Shown: in pieces, positions 33,519 through 42,927 of the stretch | How positions within the stretch are numbered: the stretch's first letter is position 1 | Layout: the number at the start of each line of letters is the position of its first letter | Assembly: GCA_963663605.2 (NCBI GenBank) | Contig: CAXXVF010000002.1 | Location: 682,001 to 746,000, forward strand | Origin: Sporobacter sp963663605 | GTDB lineage: Bacteria > Bacillota > Clostridia > Oscillospirales > Oscillospiraceae | DNA: 64,000 nt | Reading direction: 5' to 3' | Translations under genes and position numbers: made by a program | Notes under the pieces: model-generated | Database searches by the model: none | The model's input: only the letters and a program-made list of their open reading frames with translations | What the model was told of the DNA's origin: nothing

Positions 33519-35474
33519 TCAGAACCGGCCGATATCGCGCGCGATTGTGGCCGCAACGGCGTTTACCTCGCCGATATTACGCGGCATCGTGCAGTCGCCG
33601 ATCGGGTAAAAACGCTTGGCGCAGCCGTAATATGCTGCGGCCTCTTTCATAAGCGGCCTGTGCCCGACGGCATAGACGACGGACTCGGCCTTTGAATACA
33701 TCTCGCCTTCCGGCGTCTGGCACCATACGCCGCCGTCATCTATCCGGACGGCTTTTGTATTCAGCCGGACGTCGATGCCCCGCTTGTCGAGCTGCGCCTG
33801 AACAGCCATGCCGTGCAGGTCGTTTCCGCCGGTACTTATCTGCTCGTCCATCTCAACGACGTGCGCCTGTATCCCCTGCATGTCCAGATAAACGGCAAGC
33901 TCGAGGCCCACAAGGCCCGCGCCCAGTATGACGGCGGAACCCCCGATTTTCTCCGGCGTCCTGTACGCCTCCTGCGCGCCCAGTACGTTGTCGCCGTCGA
34001 TGCCTTCTATGTCCGGTATGACCGGCGCCGAGCCGAGCGCGGCTATGAGCACGTCCGCACCGACGGACTTGGCGTACGCCGGCGTAACTTCCGTCATTAG
34101 CCGCAGGTCGATTTCCGAGCGTCCGATCAGCCGTTCCTGCAGCTTTATGTATTGCTTCAGATGCTTTTTAAACGGCACGTTCTCCTCGCACAGGATGTTC
34201 CCGCCGAGGCGGCTCCCCTTTTCGCACAGGATGACTTCGTGTCCGTTTTTTGCCGCCGTGAGCGCGGCCTGCATACCGCCGATGCCGCCGCCAGCGATCA
34301 AAACCTTCTGCTTTTTCACCGCCGGCAGCGCGCGCTCGAAGGTTCGTTCGCGGTTTGTCTCGGGGTTGAGCGCGCAGAAAAAATGTCCCTGCGCCCTGCC
34401 GTGGGAAAAGCAGCTCAGGCAGCGCATGCAGTGTATGATCTCGTCCTCGCGCCCGTCAAGCGCCTTATTCGGGATATCCGGGTCACAGATGAGTCCGCGC
34501 GCCAGTTCCACGATATCCGCCTTGCCGGACGCGATGATGTCCTCCATCATGACGGGGTCCGTCAGCGCGCCGACCGTTGCGATTTTTGATTTGTATACAT
34601 GTTTTTTGACTTCGGCGGCAAACCGGACATTTGCGCCGTCGGGCAGAAACATGCTTGGATGGGTCGTTGCGAACACATTGTTAATATCCGTCAGCGCGGT
34701 CCAGCAGCCTACCGAAACGTGTATGATATCCGCGTGGCCGTCCAGCTGCTCGGCATATTTTACGCCTTCTTCTATGCCGTATCCCGCGGCGTGGCATTCC
34801 GTGGCGCTGATGCGCACTTCCACCGGGAATTCTGGGCCGCAAAGACGATGTATGGCGTCGGTTACCTCAACGGCAAACCGCGCGCGGTTTGCCGCGCTTC
34901 CGCCCCACCTGTCCGTCCGCCTGTTGAGCCGAGGCGCGAAAAACTGATTGAGCAGCCAGCCGTGTCCCGCGTGGACCGTCACCATACCGAACCCGCAGCT
35001 CTTCACGAACGCGGCTGCTTCGGCAAACTTGCCGACGATCTCATGGATGATCTCCTCCGGCATCTCCTTCACCTGCACGCCGTCTACGACACATTCCGAC
35101 GGGCCGTAGACCGCTTCTCCCATTTCCGGCGACGCCTGCATGCCCGAATGCTGCAGCTCGATCGAAACGACCGCCCCGTGGCGCGAGACGGTGTCGGCGA
35201 GCCTCGACAGGCTGTGCTTGACGTTTATATCGTCCAGCCGTACCTGGTAGGGATGGCGTCTGCCGTACCTGCTGTCGACGATCGCCTCGCCAAGCGTCAC
35301 GACCGCCGCGCCGCCCTGCGCTTTGCGTTCGTAGTACGCGACGGCGTCCTCCGTGAAGCTGCCGTCGAGGGTTACGTCCGGATGACCGGTCGGCGATGCG
35401 AATATCCTGTTTTTCATCAGCGTGCCGCCGATCCTGACCGGCATGAAAAGGTGCGGATAATCTTTATAACTCAT
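33519..35474 (-). CDS. Enoate reductase-like Fe-S/FAD/FMN oxidoreductase (Old Yellow Enzyme family)
   Basis: A 651-residue enzyme like 2-enoate reductase, 2,4-dienoyl-CoA reductase FadH and BaiCD/BaiH. An N-terminal FMN TIM barrel (about 1-340; HAGHGWLLNQFFAPRLNRRT is the catalytic region), a [4Fe-4S] site CMRCLSCFSHGRAQGHFFC, then FAD (AGGGIGGMQAALTA) and NAD (GAGLVGLELAVY) domains. It would reduce a C=C bond of an unsaturated acid or its CoA ester with NADH. It lies in a run with a carrier, a symporter and an acyl-CoA ligase. Substrate unknown. The ribosome site is weak. Confidence 0.88.
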   Translation of the reverse strand: MSYKDYPHLFMPVRIGGTLMKNRIFASPTGHPDVTLDGSFTEDAVAYYERKAQGGAAVVTLGEAIVDSRYGRRHPYQVRLDDINVKHSLSRLADTVSRHGAVVSIELQHSGMQASPEMGEAVYGPSECVVDGVQVKEMPEEIIHEIVGKFAEAAAFVKSCGFGMVTVHAGHGWLLNQFFAPRLNRRTDRWGGSAANRARFAVEVTDAIHRLCGPEFPVEVRISATECHAAGYGIEEGVKYAEQLDGHADIIHVSVGCWTALTDINNVFATTHPSMFLPDGANVRFAAEVKKHVYKSKIATVGALTDPVMMEDIIASGKADIVELARGLICDPDIPNKALDGREDEIIHCMRCLSCFSHGRAQGHFFCALNPETNRERTFERALPAVKKQKVLIAGGGIGGMQAALTAAKNGHEVILCEKGSRLGGNILCEENVPFKKHLKQYIKLQERLIGRSEIDLRLMTEVTPAYAKSVGADVLIAALGSAPVIPDIEGIDGDNVLGAQEAYRTPEKIGGSAVILGAGLVGLELAVYLDMQGIQAHVVEMDEQISTGGNDLHGMAVQAQLDKRGIDVRLNTKAVRIDDGGVWCQTPEGEMYSKAESVVYAVGHRPLMKEAAAYYGCAKRFYPIGDCTMPRNIGEVNAVAATIARDIGRF

Positions 35475-35566
35475 GGTATTTTTCGCCCGGACGCATCCGG
35501 ACGCGCTCCTTCCCGAATCGTACCTCTTCCCCGTCGCAGGAAAGCGTTTCCGATACTTATACCATT

Positions 35567-35594
35567 ATAATACCATGTTTCAGCGCACGGTCAA
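35567..35594 (-). promoter_or_regulatory. Promoter of the enoate reductase-like gene
   Basis: Minus strand TTGACC (35589-35594), 16-base spacer, TATTAT (35567-35572). A TATAAT two bases away would give a 19-base spacer. Confidence 0.55.
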
Positions 35595-35621
35595 GAACAC
35601 GCCTCGCTGTGCCGGCATAGT

Positions 35622-35660
35622 GCAAAACACAACCTGCCTTTTCGGCAAATTGTGTTTTGC
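35622..35660. repeat. Perfect 11-bp inverted repeat between the MFS and enoate reductase genes
   Basis: GCAAAACACAA (35622-35632) and TTGTGTTTTGC (35650-35660), with an inner GCC/GGC pairing. It lies between the MFS stop codon and the next gene's promoter, so it may be a terminator or operator; no T-run follows it on the minus strand. Confidence 0.55.
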
Positions 35661-35687
35661 GGATGAAATATGGAGGGATTGTTTATG

Positions 35688-36902
35688 TTACGGTCTCTTG
35701 ATCGTGAAATTGAGGACAAGCCCCACCACGGAGAAACCGGCCAGGATTACAAACGTCCAGGTAAACCCGCCTGTCGCGTCCTTTATGACACCCGCAAGCG
35801 TCGCGGCAAAAGCCGTGAGGATCAGCTGCAGGTTCAGGATTGCGAAGTTCAGAGAGAAATTCTTCTGACCGAAGAACGCACCGATAAACGCCGTCGAGCC
35901 GGTTGGCGCAAAGCCGTACGAGACGCCGCAGAGGATAATACCCGCAACGGCGATTCCAAGCGTACCCGTCTGGAGCGCAAGTACAATGGTTAAAGGCGCG
36001 ATAATGGCGATACCACTCGTAACAAACTGCGTCCTGCGCCGGCCGATATTGTCAAACAGCCATCCGGATACGAGACGTCCGACACCGTTGGCAAGAGATA
36101 TGATGCCGACCATCGTCGCGGCAAAGGCGTCCGCGCCGCCCGCGTCAATGATGATATCCTTGGCAAAGCTGATGGATGCGCTGCCGACGGAGGCCAGCAG
36201 GATAAAGAAGACGAACAGCTTCCAGAATGACAGGCGCCTTAGCATTTCACCCGCCGGATAATCTCTTTTCTCTAAGGTCGTTTTTTCTTTTTTCGAATTC
36301 TCCTTGGGTTTCGGAAAGATAATATCCGCCGGCGGAAGCTTAATTACAAATGCTGCAATGATAAATATGACGGCCGTAATAATCGCGATCCCGATAAATG
36401 TCGTGCGCCACCCGATGCGCTCTATGTTGAATGTCGCGGCGGCGATTTTCCCGATGATGATGGAATTGAGCCCGAAGCCCATAAGCAGCGTCCCGGAGGC
36501 CAGGCCTCTTTTATCCGGGAACCATGCCGAAACGGTGCCGATGATCGTATTGTAGGCAAAGCCGATGGCCATGCCGCCCAGCAGTCCGTAGGAAATATAC
36601 AGGACTAAAATGCTGCCCTGCAGCTGTGACGTAATAAAGAAGCTCGCGAAAATGAGTACCGCTGCGGTTAGCAGCCTGAGCATCGGTGTCGTCTTTTTTG
36701 TAATAAGGCCCGAGATAAACCCGCCGATGCAGAACACTGCCAGTGTGATGGTGAAGTTGAGGCCGAGCTGCGCTGAGCTCCAGCCAAACTCAGCCGCCAG
36801 CGGCGCCTTTAGGATAGACCATGCGTAGATGATGCCCGCGAACAGCAGCACGATAACACCGACGATGAGCTGCATCCATCTGATTGCTGTTTTGCTTTCC
36901 AC
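35688..36902 (-). CDS. MFS transporter, oxalate/formate antiporter (OFA) family
   Basis: A 404-residue carrier with 12 predicted helices. The start IRWMQLIVGVIVLLFAGIIY and GFAYNTIIGTVSAWFPDKRG are typical of the OFA family, which moves small carboxylates, often by antiport. It begins with GTG after AAGGGA. It lies between the enoate reductase and the SSS symporter, on the same strand, so substrate import or product export for that pathway is a fair inference. Confidence 0.88.
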   Translation of the reverse strand: MESKTAIRWMQLIVGVIVLLFAGIIYAWSILKAPLAAEFGWSSAQLGLNFTITLAVFCIGGFISGLITKKTTPMLRLLTAAVLIFASFFITSQLQGSILVLYISYGLLGGMAIGFAYNTIIGTVSAWFPDKRGLASGTLLMGFGLNSIIIGKIAAATFNIERIGWRTTFIGIAIITAVIFIIAAFVIKLPPADIIFPKPKENSKKEKTTLEKRDYPAGEMLRRLSFWKLFVFFILLASVGSASISFAKDIIIDAGGADAFAATMVGIISLANGVGRLVSGWLFDNIGRRRTQFVTSGIAIIAPLTIVLALQTGTLGIAVAGIILCGVSYGFAPTGSTAFIGAFFGQKNFSLNFAILNLQLILTAFAATLAGVIKDATGGFTWTFVILAGFSVVGLVLNFTIKRP

Positions 36903-36983
36903 TAATTAATTCCCTTGTTTCTTTCGCTGCGCTGAGTTTAGCGTGGCTTATTATAGTTATTTACGGCCTTTGTATTCCGGTTA

Positions 36984-38525
36984 TTATTTTCCGCTGACCG
37001 CATCGGCCGGATCGCCGGCCTCTGACTTTTTGCTTTTCTTTTTGAAGCATTCGAACATTTTTTCATTAGCTTCGGCATCGGGCTTTTTCGTCACGAGGGA
37101 AACGACCGGCACTATGACAAGGCTTACCAGCATGGCCAGCACGCCCGCGTTGATCGGCGAAGCGATATATCCGATGAACATGTTCGACACCGTTATCCCG
37201 ACGCCGGTGATGAAGCTGGCCCAGACCGCCTGTTTCGTGGTGCGTTTCCAGTAAAGGCCGAAGATGAACGGGCCCAAAAACGATCCCGCGAGCGCGCCCC
37301 AGGAGATACCCATTAGCTGCGCGATAAAGGTGACGGTCGATTTGTACTGGATCAGCGCGATAACGACGGAAACCAGAATGAAGACCGCAAGAAACACGCG
37401 TATCATCGTGACCTGCTTCTTCTCATTCATGTTCTTTACAATATTGCCCCGGATGAAATCCAGCGTAAGCGAGGAGCTGGACGTCAAAACGAGCGAGGAA
37501 AGTGTTGAGATGGACGCCGCGAGCACCAGTATAACCGCAATGGCTAAAAGCACATCCGGAAGCGTATTCAGGATGGACGGTACGATCCTGTCGTACATGA
37601 GCTTGCCCGCGTCGTTGTAAAGAGCGGCAGAATCGAAAAGCCTGCCGAAGCCGCCCAGGAAATAGCACCCGCCGGCGATCACCAGAGCGAAGACCGTCGT
37701 GACGACCGTACCCTTCACGATGGCTTTTTCGTCCTTGATCGCGTAGTACTTATGTACCATCTGCGGCAGCCCCCACGCCCCGAGCGACGTCAGGACGACG
37801 ACTGCTAAAAGCCCCAGGGGATCAGGGCCGAACAGCGACGTAAATATCCCCGTATTCCCGGCGGCGTCCGGTATCTGCGAAAGGCTGCCGATCGCTTCGG
37901 AGAACCCGCCCTGTCCGTTTATAGCGGTTATGATGATCGCGACGATGCCCACGATCATGACGATGCCCTGTATGAGGTTATTTATCGCGGTTGCGAAATA
38001 ACCGCCCACGATCACGTAAACAGCCGTCAGGACGGCCATCGCTATGATGCATATGGAGTAGTCGATATTGAAGGCCATTCCAAAAATCCTGGACAGTCCG
38101 TTATAAAGCGAAGCCGTATAAGGGATCAGAAAGATGAACAGTATCGCTGAAGCCGCTGTTTTCAGGTTTTTGCTGCCATAACGCTTTTCAAAGAAATCAG
38201 GCATTGTGGCGCTGCCCAGATGATGCGTCATGAGACGCGTCCGGCGCGCTAAAACCAGCCAGGCGATCGTGCCGCCTATGAGCGCGTTACCGATCCCGAT
38301 CCACGTTGCCGAAAGGCCGTACTTCCAGCCGAATTGTCCCGCATAGCCGACGAATATGACGGCTGAAAAATAGGTCGTTCCGTACGCCAGCGCGCTCATC
38401 CACGGACCTATGCTGCGTCCGCCGAGCACGAAATCATTGACGTTTTTGGTCCTCTTCCGGGCATAAATGCCTACGATAACCGTGATAATTACGAACACCA
38501 GGAGCAATACGATCTTGATCACCAT
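36984..38525 (-). CDS. Sodium:solute symporter (SSS family)
   Basis: A 513-residue, about 13-helix Na+-coupled importer in the PutP/PanF-like group. ARKRTKNVNDFVLGGRSIGP near the N-terminus and FGYAGQ-like segments are typical; a basic, Lys-rich tail ends the protein. The frame is open from a GTG three codons earlier, but that GTG falls inside the ribosome site GAGGTG, so this ATG is preferred. The solute is unknown; its neighbours suggest a carboxylate. Confidence 0.88.
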   Translation of the reverse strand: MVIKIVLLLVFVIITVIVGIYARKRTKNVNDFVLGGRSIGPWMSALAYGTTYFSAVIFVGYAGQFGWKYGLSATWIGIGNALIGGTIAWLVLARRTRLMTHHLGSATMPDFFEKRYGSKNLKTAASAILFIFLIPYTASLYNGLSRIFGMAFNIDYSICIIAMAVLTAVYVIVGGYFATAINNLIQGIVMIVGIVAIIITAINGQGGFSEAIGSLSQIPDAAGNTGIFTSLFGPDPLGLLAVVVLTSLGAWGLPQMVHKYYAIKDEKAIVKGTVVTTVFALVIAGGCYFLGGFGRLFDSAALYNDAGKLMYDRIVPSILNTLPDVLLAIAVILVLAASISTLSSLVLTSSSSLTLDFIRGNIVKNMNEKKQVTMIRVFLAVFILVSVVIALIQYKSTVTFIAQLMGISWGALAGSFLGPFIFGLYWKRTTKQAVWASFITGVGITVSNMFIGYIASPINAGVLAMLVSLVIVPVVSLVTKKPDAEANEKMFECFKKKSKKSEAGDPADAVSGK

Positions 38526-38570
38526 AACAGACACCTCTATATAAATTTATTTTTTGTCTATTCGGGGTTT

Positions 38571-40208
38571 CTAAGCATTACTTTGGGTCGCGACGATGCT
38601 GTCGGCGCCGTATATGGTCCGCAGCTTTGGTTTTTCGATTTTTCCGGTCGGGTTTCTCGGCACGTCGGCGAATATAATCTTTCTGGGCCGTTTGTATCGC
38701 GGAAGCTCATGACAGAATTTGTCGATATCCGCTTCCGTACAGGTATGGTCTTTTTTAATCTCAATGATCGCCGCCGCGATCTCGCCCAGACGCGCGTCGG
38801 GCAGGCCGATGACCGCCACATCCTTGATGTCCGGATGGGCGCTCAAAAAGTCCTCGATCTGTACCGGGTAGAGGTTCTCCCCGCCCGTGATGATGACGTC
38901 CTTTTTGCGGTCGACGAGGAAAATGAAGCCGTCCTCATCCGTATACGCCATATCGCCCGTTAAAAGCCAGCCGTCCTTCAGGACATCGTTTGTCGCCTCT
39001 TCGTTGTGGTAATAACAGGTCATGACGCCCGGGCCCTTGACGCAGAGCTCGCCCACGTCCCCCTTCTTTACGGGCATACCGTTGTCGCCGATGATCTTGA
39101 CTTCCCAGCCGTAGCCCGGTATGCCGATTGCGCCGACCTTGTGTATGTTCTCGGTGCCAAGGTGTACACAGCCGGGGCCGATGGATTCCGACAAACCGTA
39201 ATTCGTATCGTAGTCGTGCTTCGGGAAATACTCCTTCCAGCGCTTGATAAGACTCTGCGGGACCGGCTGCGCGCCGATATGCATCAGCCGCCACTGGTCG
39301 AGTTCATAATCCTCAACCTTCAGGTCTCCCCTGTCGAGCGCATTCAAAATATCCTGTGCCCACGGGACGAGCAGCCACACGATCGAGCATTTTTCCCGCG
39401 ATACGGCTTCAAATATGTACTTCGGGTCCGTCCCCTTGAGCAAAACGCCCTTGCCGCCGACGAGAAAGCTCCCAAACCAGTGCATCTTCGCGCCCGTGTG
39501 GTACAAAGGCGGGATACACAGGAAAATGTCGTCCTTCGTCTGCCCGTGATGCGCCTGTTCGCACGCGCATGCGTGCATAAGGCTCTGGTGCTTGTGCAGG
39601 ATCGCCTTGGGAAATCCCGTCGTACCGGACGAAAAATAGATTGCCCCGTAATCGTCGTCGGAAATCTTGATATCCGGCGATACGCTTGAGCAGTCGGCCG
39701 TTAAAAGCGTATAGTCCTCTGCAAACGGCGGGCACTCCCCGCCGCCCGTGTACATGAGCAGACGGTTCCCGTTTATCGATTCGGCGATCTCCTCGATACG
39801 CCCGATAAATTCCTGCCCAAAGATCAAAACGTCCGCCTCGGCTAAGTTGAGGCAGTATTTAATCTCTTCGGCGGTATACCGGAAGTTTAAAGGCACGGCC
39901 AGCGCACCCGTCTTCAATACGCCAAAATAGATCGGCAGCCATTCAAGCCCGTTCATCATCAGAATGGCAACTTTCTTGCCTTTTTCTATTCCGATGCTCA
40001 GCAGGAAATTCGCCAGCCGGTTGGCTTTCTCATTAAAAATGTTCCAGGTGATCTCCCGTCGGTAATACGGCGCGTGCGACGGCTCTATCAGCTCGTATTC
40101 CTTCCACGTGACGTGGCGTTTCTTCTGCTGTTCGGGATTGATCTCCACAAGGCAGACGTCGTCTCCGTACAGCATGCAGTTTTTTTCCAGTATCTCCGTT
40201 ATAGGCAT
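38571..40208 (-). CDS. AMP-forming acyl-CoA ligase
   Basis: A 545-residue ANL-superfamily enzyme that activates a carboxylic acid to its CoA thioester. A5-type loop YFSSGTTGFPKAILHKH, then NYGLSESIGPGCVHLG, GWLLTGDMAYTDEDGFIFLVDRKKD hinge, and C-terminal lysine region NPTGKIEKPK. The upstream ATG at 40223 overlaps the ribosome site GGAGGGG, so MPITEIL is the real start. It is the first gene after a strong promoter with inverted repeats, and precedes the SSS symporter. Acid type (fatty, aromatic or carnitine-like) cannot be told. Confidence 0.9.
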   Translation of the reverse strand: MPITEILEKNCMLYGDDVCLVEINPEQQKKRHVTWKEYELIEPSHAPYYRREITWNIFNEKANRLANFLLSIGIEKGKKVAILMMNGLEWLPIYFGVLKTGALAVPLNFRYTAEEIKYCLNLAEADVLIFGQEFIGRIEEIAESINGNRLLMYTGGGECPPFAEDYTLLTADCSSVSPDIKISDDDYGAIYFSSGTTGFPKAILHKHQSLMHACACEQAHHGQTKDDIFLCIPPLYHTGAKMHWFGSFLVGGKGVLLKGTDPKYIFEAVSREKCSIVWLLVPWAQDILNALDRGDLKVEDYELDQWRLMHIGAQPVPQSLIKRWKEYFPKHDYDTNYGLSESIGPGCVHLGTENIHKVGAIGIPGYGWEVKIIGDNGMPVKKGDVGELCVKGPGVMTCYYHNEEATNDVLKDGWLLTGDMAYTDEDGFIFLVDRKKDVIITGGENLYPVQIEDFLSAHPDIKDVAVIGLPDARLGEIAAAIIEIKKDHTCTEADIDKFCHELPRYKRPRKIIFADVPRNPTGKIEKPKLRTIYGADSIVATQSNA

Positions 40209-40333
40209 AAGTAACCCCTCCATTGTTGTTACTTCAAATTAAGATTTCTTTGTGATGCGCCGCCTGCTCCCGTACGTTCACAAAAGCAGCGCCCGCATTG
40301 CGGGCCGCTTCAAAATGCACGTTCTTTAATGAC

Positions 40334-40379
40334 TTAAATATCTTCGGATTTAACGAATTCCGTCTTTAAAGAGTTAAAG
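40334..40379 (-). promoter_or_regulatory. Two inverted repeats at the acyl-CoA ligase start site
   Basis: CTTTAA/TTAAAG with a 4-base spacer (40364-40379) and TTAAAT/ATTTAA with an 8-base spacer (40334-40353), right across and below the predicted transcript start. They look like paired operators for a repressor. Confidence 0.45.
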
Positions 40380-40381
40380 TG

Positions 40382-40411
40382 ACTATACCAGACAACACCC
40401 CCGTTTGTCAA
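40382..40411 (-). promoter_or_regulatory. Acyl-CoA ligase operon promoter
   Basis: Minus strand TTGACA (40406-40411), 18-base spacer, TATAGT (40382-40387). The leader would be about 165 bases. Confidence 0.75.
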
Positions 40412-40569
40412 GAGCTTACAGTCATCATTTTAGCGCCGTTTTTTGTTTTTTCGACGTTCGCCGTCCGCCTGCCGCGCATGCAGGTAATTCTTTACAAAAA
40501 CAGCGCCGGGTGTTACCATAATAAGGATGCTGAATATGTCGTATCACGTCGGTAGGGGGCTTAAAACGG

Positions 40570-42843
40570 ATGCGAAAACTGGCTTTGGCGGCCGCAGCGT
40601 TTTCCGCCGCCGTTTTCCTTTCACATTATGTGCTCGGCGCGCCGCAGCTTTTTTATGCTGCGGCCGTCTGCGCCGCCCTGGCGCTTTCCGCTTTTTTCTT
40701 CAAAAAAACCCATCGCTTGCGGATCGTTATTATATGTGTTTTTCTGGCCGCCGGTTTTTTGTGGAACGCTCTGTATGCGCGCCTTTATCTCGATCCGGCC
40801 GCTTCTCTTGACGGCGTTACCGGGACTGTTTCCGCCGCCGCCCTCGGCGCGCCGGAAAAAACGGACTACGGCTTTAAGCTGCCCGTCTCCGTCCGTCGGA
40901 ACGGCGCGCCCGATATCAAAACGCGGCTGTACGTCTTCGGCGGACTGCCCGGTATCGAGGCCGGCAATCAGCTTTCATTTACAGCCCGCTTCAAGCTTGC
41001 CGACACCGTTTACAGCGCGGATACGGACGCTTATTTCGCCAAAGGCATATTCCTTTTGGCCTATGCCGAAGGAGAAATCACCGTCACGGACGCAAAAACG
41101 CCCGTACGGTTCTGGCCTGCCCGCATAGCCGACGCTTCCGGGCGCATGGCTGACCATATATTCCCGGGCAACATACAGGATTTCATGCGCGCGCTCCTGC
41201 TGGGCGATTCGGCCGGCGTCTACTCTGACAGCGTCTTTTCGTCTGCGATGTCGGAAACCGGCGCGTCCCATATCGTCGCGGTATCCGGGATGCACCTGTC
41301 CTTTCTCGTTGGCTTTTTAAACCTCGTTATCAAAAAAAAGCGGCGTCTGGCGGCCTGCGCCATCCCGCTTATTTTTATTTTTATATCTTTTGTCGGCTTC
41401 AGGCCGTCGCTTGCCCGGGCCGGCGTTATGCAGGTCTTTCTGCTCGCCGCCCCCCTTTTCAAGCGTGAATGCGACGCGCTGACCTCTTTGTCCGCGTCGC
41501 TTATGCTCATCCTGCTCATTAACCCTTTTTCCGCCGCGAGCGCCGGCCTGCAGCTGTCTTTTGCGTCAACGCTCGGCATCGCGCTGTTTGCAGACAAGCT
41601 GTATACGCGTTTCGATGAGCCGCTGCGCTTTAAAAAGATATATCGGTATAAACCGGTACGGAGCGCCGTGCGCTTTTTTACCGGCGGGCTTGCCTCGACG
41701 CTCGGTGCGCTTTCTTTTTCCGTCCCCCTCACCGCATTGCATTTCGGGACTGTTTCCCTCCTCGCGCCGGTCACAAACCTTTTGATCCTGCTGCCGACGT
41801 CTCTGGCATTCGGCACCGGGATGCTCGCCCTTATCCTCGGCTTCATCTGCGCGCCGGTCGGCATAGCCGCAGCGTTTATTGCCGCGCTTCCGGCGCAGCT
41901 TGTCACCGCCGTTATCCGCCTGTTGTCCCGCGCGCCGTTTGCCGCCGTTTACACGTCGAGCCCCGCCGCCGTCATCTGGCTCGTCTATGTCTATTCGCTC
42001 CTGCTCGCCTTTTGGTTTATGCGCGCTCGGCTGCGTCAGCTGCTGCTTCCCGCCTGCTGCTGCGCCGTTTCCCTGTGCCTGATTTTGGTCGGCGCGGCCG
42101 TCTTTTCGGACAGCCGCGGTTTTAGCGTAACGGCGCTCGACGTCGGTCAGGGGCAGTCGATCGTCCTCACGTCGGGGCGTTACACGGCGGTCGTCGACTG
42201 CGGCAGCTCAAGCGGGAAAGACGCGGGCGATTTGCTTGTGCGGCATTTAAAAAGCTGCGGCCGATCAAAGATCGACCTGCTCATTCTGACGCATTTCCAC
42301 ACCGACCACGCCTGCGGCGTTGAGGAGATCCTTGAACGTTTTCCCGTCTCCGCCTTAGCGGTCCCTGAACCGTCCGAGGACAGCGGCGGGCTGGCGGCCG
42401 GTATCATGGCGCTTTCTGCGGAGAAAGGCATCCGGACCGTCTGCGTGACCGAAAACCTGACGGCTTATATGGGCGATACATCCTTAAATTTATACGCGCC
42501 GATCGGCGATTCGGACGAGAACGAACGCGGCGTCGTGATCCTGGCGTCCTCCGGCGATTTTGACGTGCTCATTACCGGCGACATCGGCGCGGAAACAGAA
42601 CGTCTTCTTCTGGCCGCCGGGGATTTCCCGGACATCGAGGTGCTCGTGGCCGGTCATCACGGCTCAAAGTACGCGACATGCGACGAACTCCTCACCGCCG
42701 TGACGCCGGAGCTTGCCCTCGTTTCCACCGGCTACAACACCTACGGCCATCCTGCGCCCGAGACACTCGAAAAACTCGCGCGCACCGGGATTTTGACATA
42801 CCGCACCGACATCTTGGGCAACCTGACCGTCAAAGCATGGTAA
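40570..42843 (+). CDS. comEC: ComEC/Rec2 family DNA internalisation protein
   Basis: A 757-residue membrane protein forming the DNA-uptake channel of natural competence. N-terminal helices and an OB-like loop (about 1-200), the competence domain with SHIVAVSGMHLSFLVGFLN (about 235-480) and a C-terminal metallo-beta-lactamase-like domain with TALDVGQGQS and LTHFHTDHACG. All three parts are complete. No comEA or comEB is next to it. Functional competence is not shown by this gene alone. It is followed by holA, as in many Firmicutes. Confidence 0.93.
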   Translation: MRKLALAAAAFSAAVFLSHYVLGAPQLFYAAAVCAALALSAFFFKKTHRLRIVIICVFLAAGFLWNALYARLYLDPAASLDGVTGTVSAAALGAPEKTDYGFKLPVSVRRNGAPDIKTRLYVFGGLPGIEAGNQLSFTARFKLADTVYSADTDAYFAKGIFLLAYAEGEITVTDAKTPVRFWPARIADASGRMADHIFPGNIQDFMRALLLGDSAGVYSDSVFSSAMSETGASHIVAVSGMHLSFLVGFLNLVIKKKRRLAACAIPLIFIFISFVGFRPSLARAGVMQVFLLAAPLFKRECDALTSLSASLMLILLINPFSAASAGLQLSFASTLGIALFADKLYTRFDEPLRFKKIYRYKPVRSAVRFFTGGLASTLGALSFSVPLTALHFGTVSLLAPVTNLLILLPTSLAFGTGMLALILGFICAPVGIAAAFIAALPAQLVTAVIRLLSRAPFAAVYTSSPAAVIWLVYVYSLLLAFWFMRARLRQLLLPACCCAVSLCLILVGAAVFSDSRGFSVTALDVGQGQSIVLTSGRYTAVVDCGSSSGKDAGDLLVRHLKSCGRSKIDLLILTHFHTDHACGVEEILERFPVSALAVPEPSEDSGGLAAGIMALSAEKGIRTVCVTENLTAYMGDTSLNLYAPIGDSDENERGVVILASSGDFDVLITGDIGAETERLLLAAGDFPDIEVLVAGHHGSKYATCDELLTAVTPELALVSTGYNTYGHPAPETLEKLARTGILTYRTDILGNLTVKAW

Positions 42844-42927
42844 TCCGCGTATCCACGGAAATGGTTATGGCAATACTTGCTGTAAGGATGTATAATAATC
42901 TCGACAAAAAACGCCACGGAGGCAGAC

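Noticed and set aside
34599..35570. 323-codon open frame opposite the enoate reductase gene
   Set aside because: Arg- and His-rich antisense shadow without motifs.
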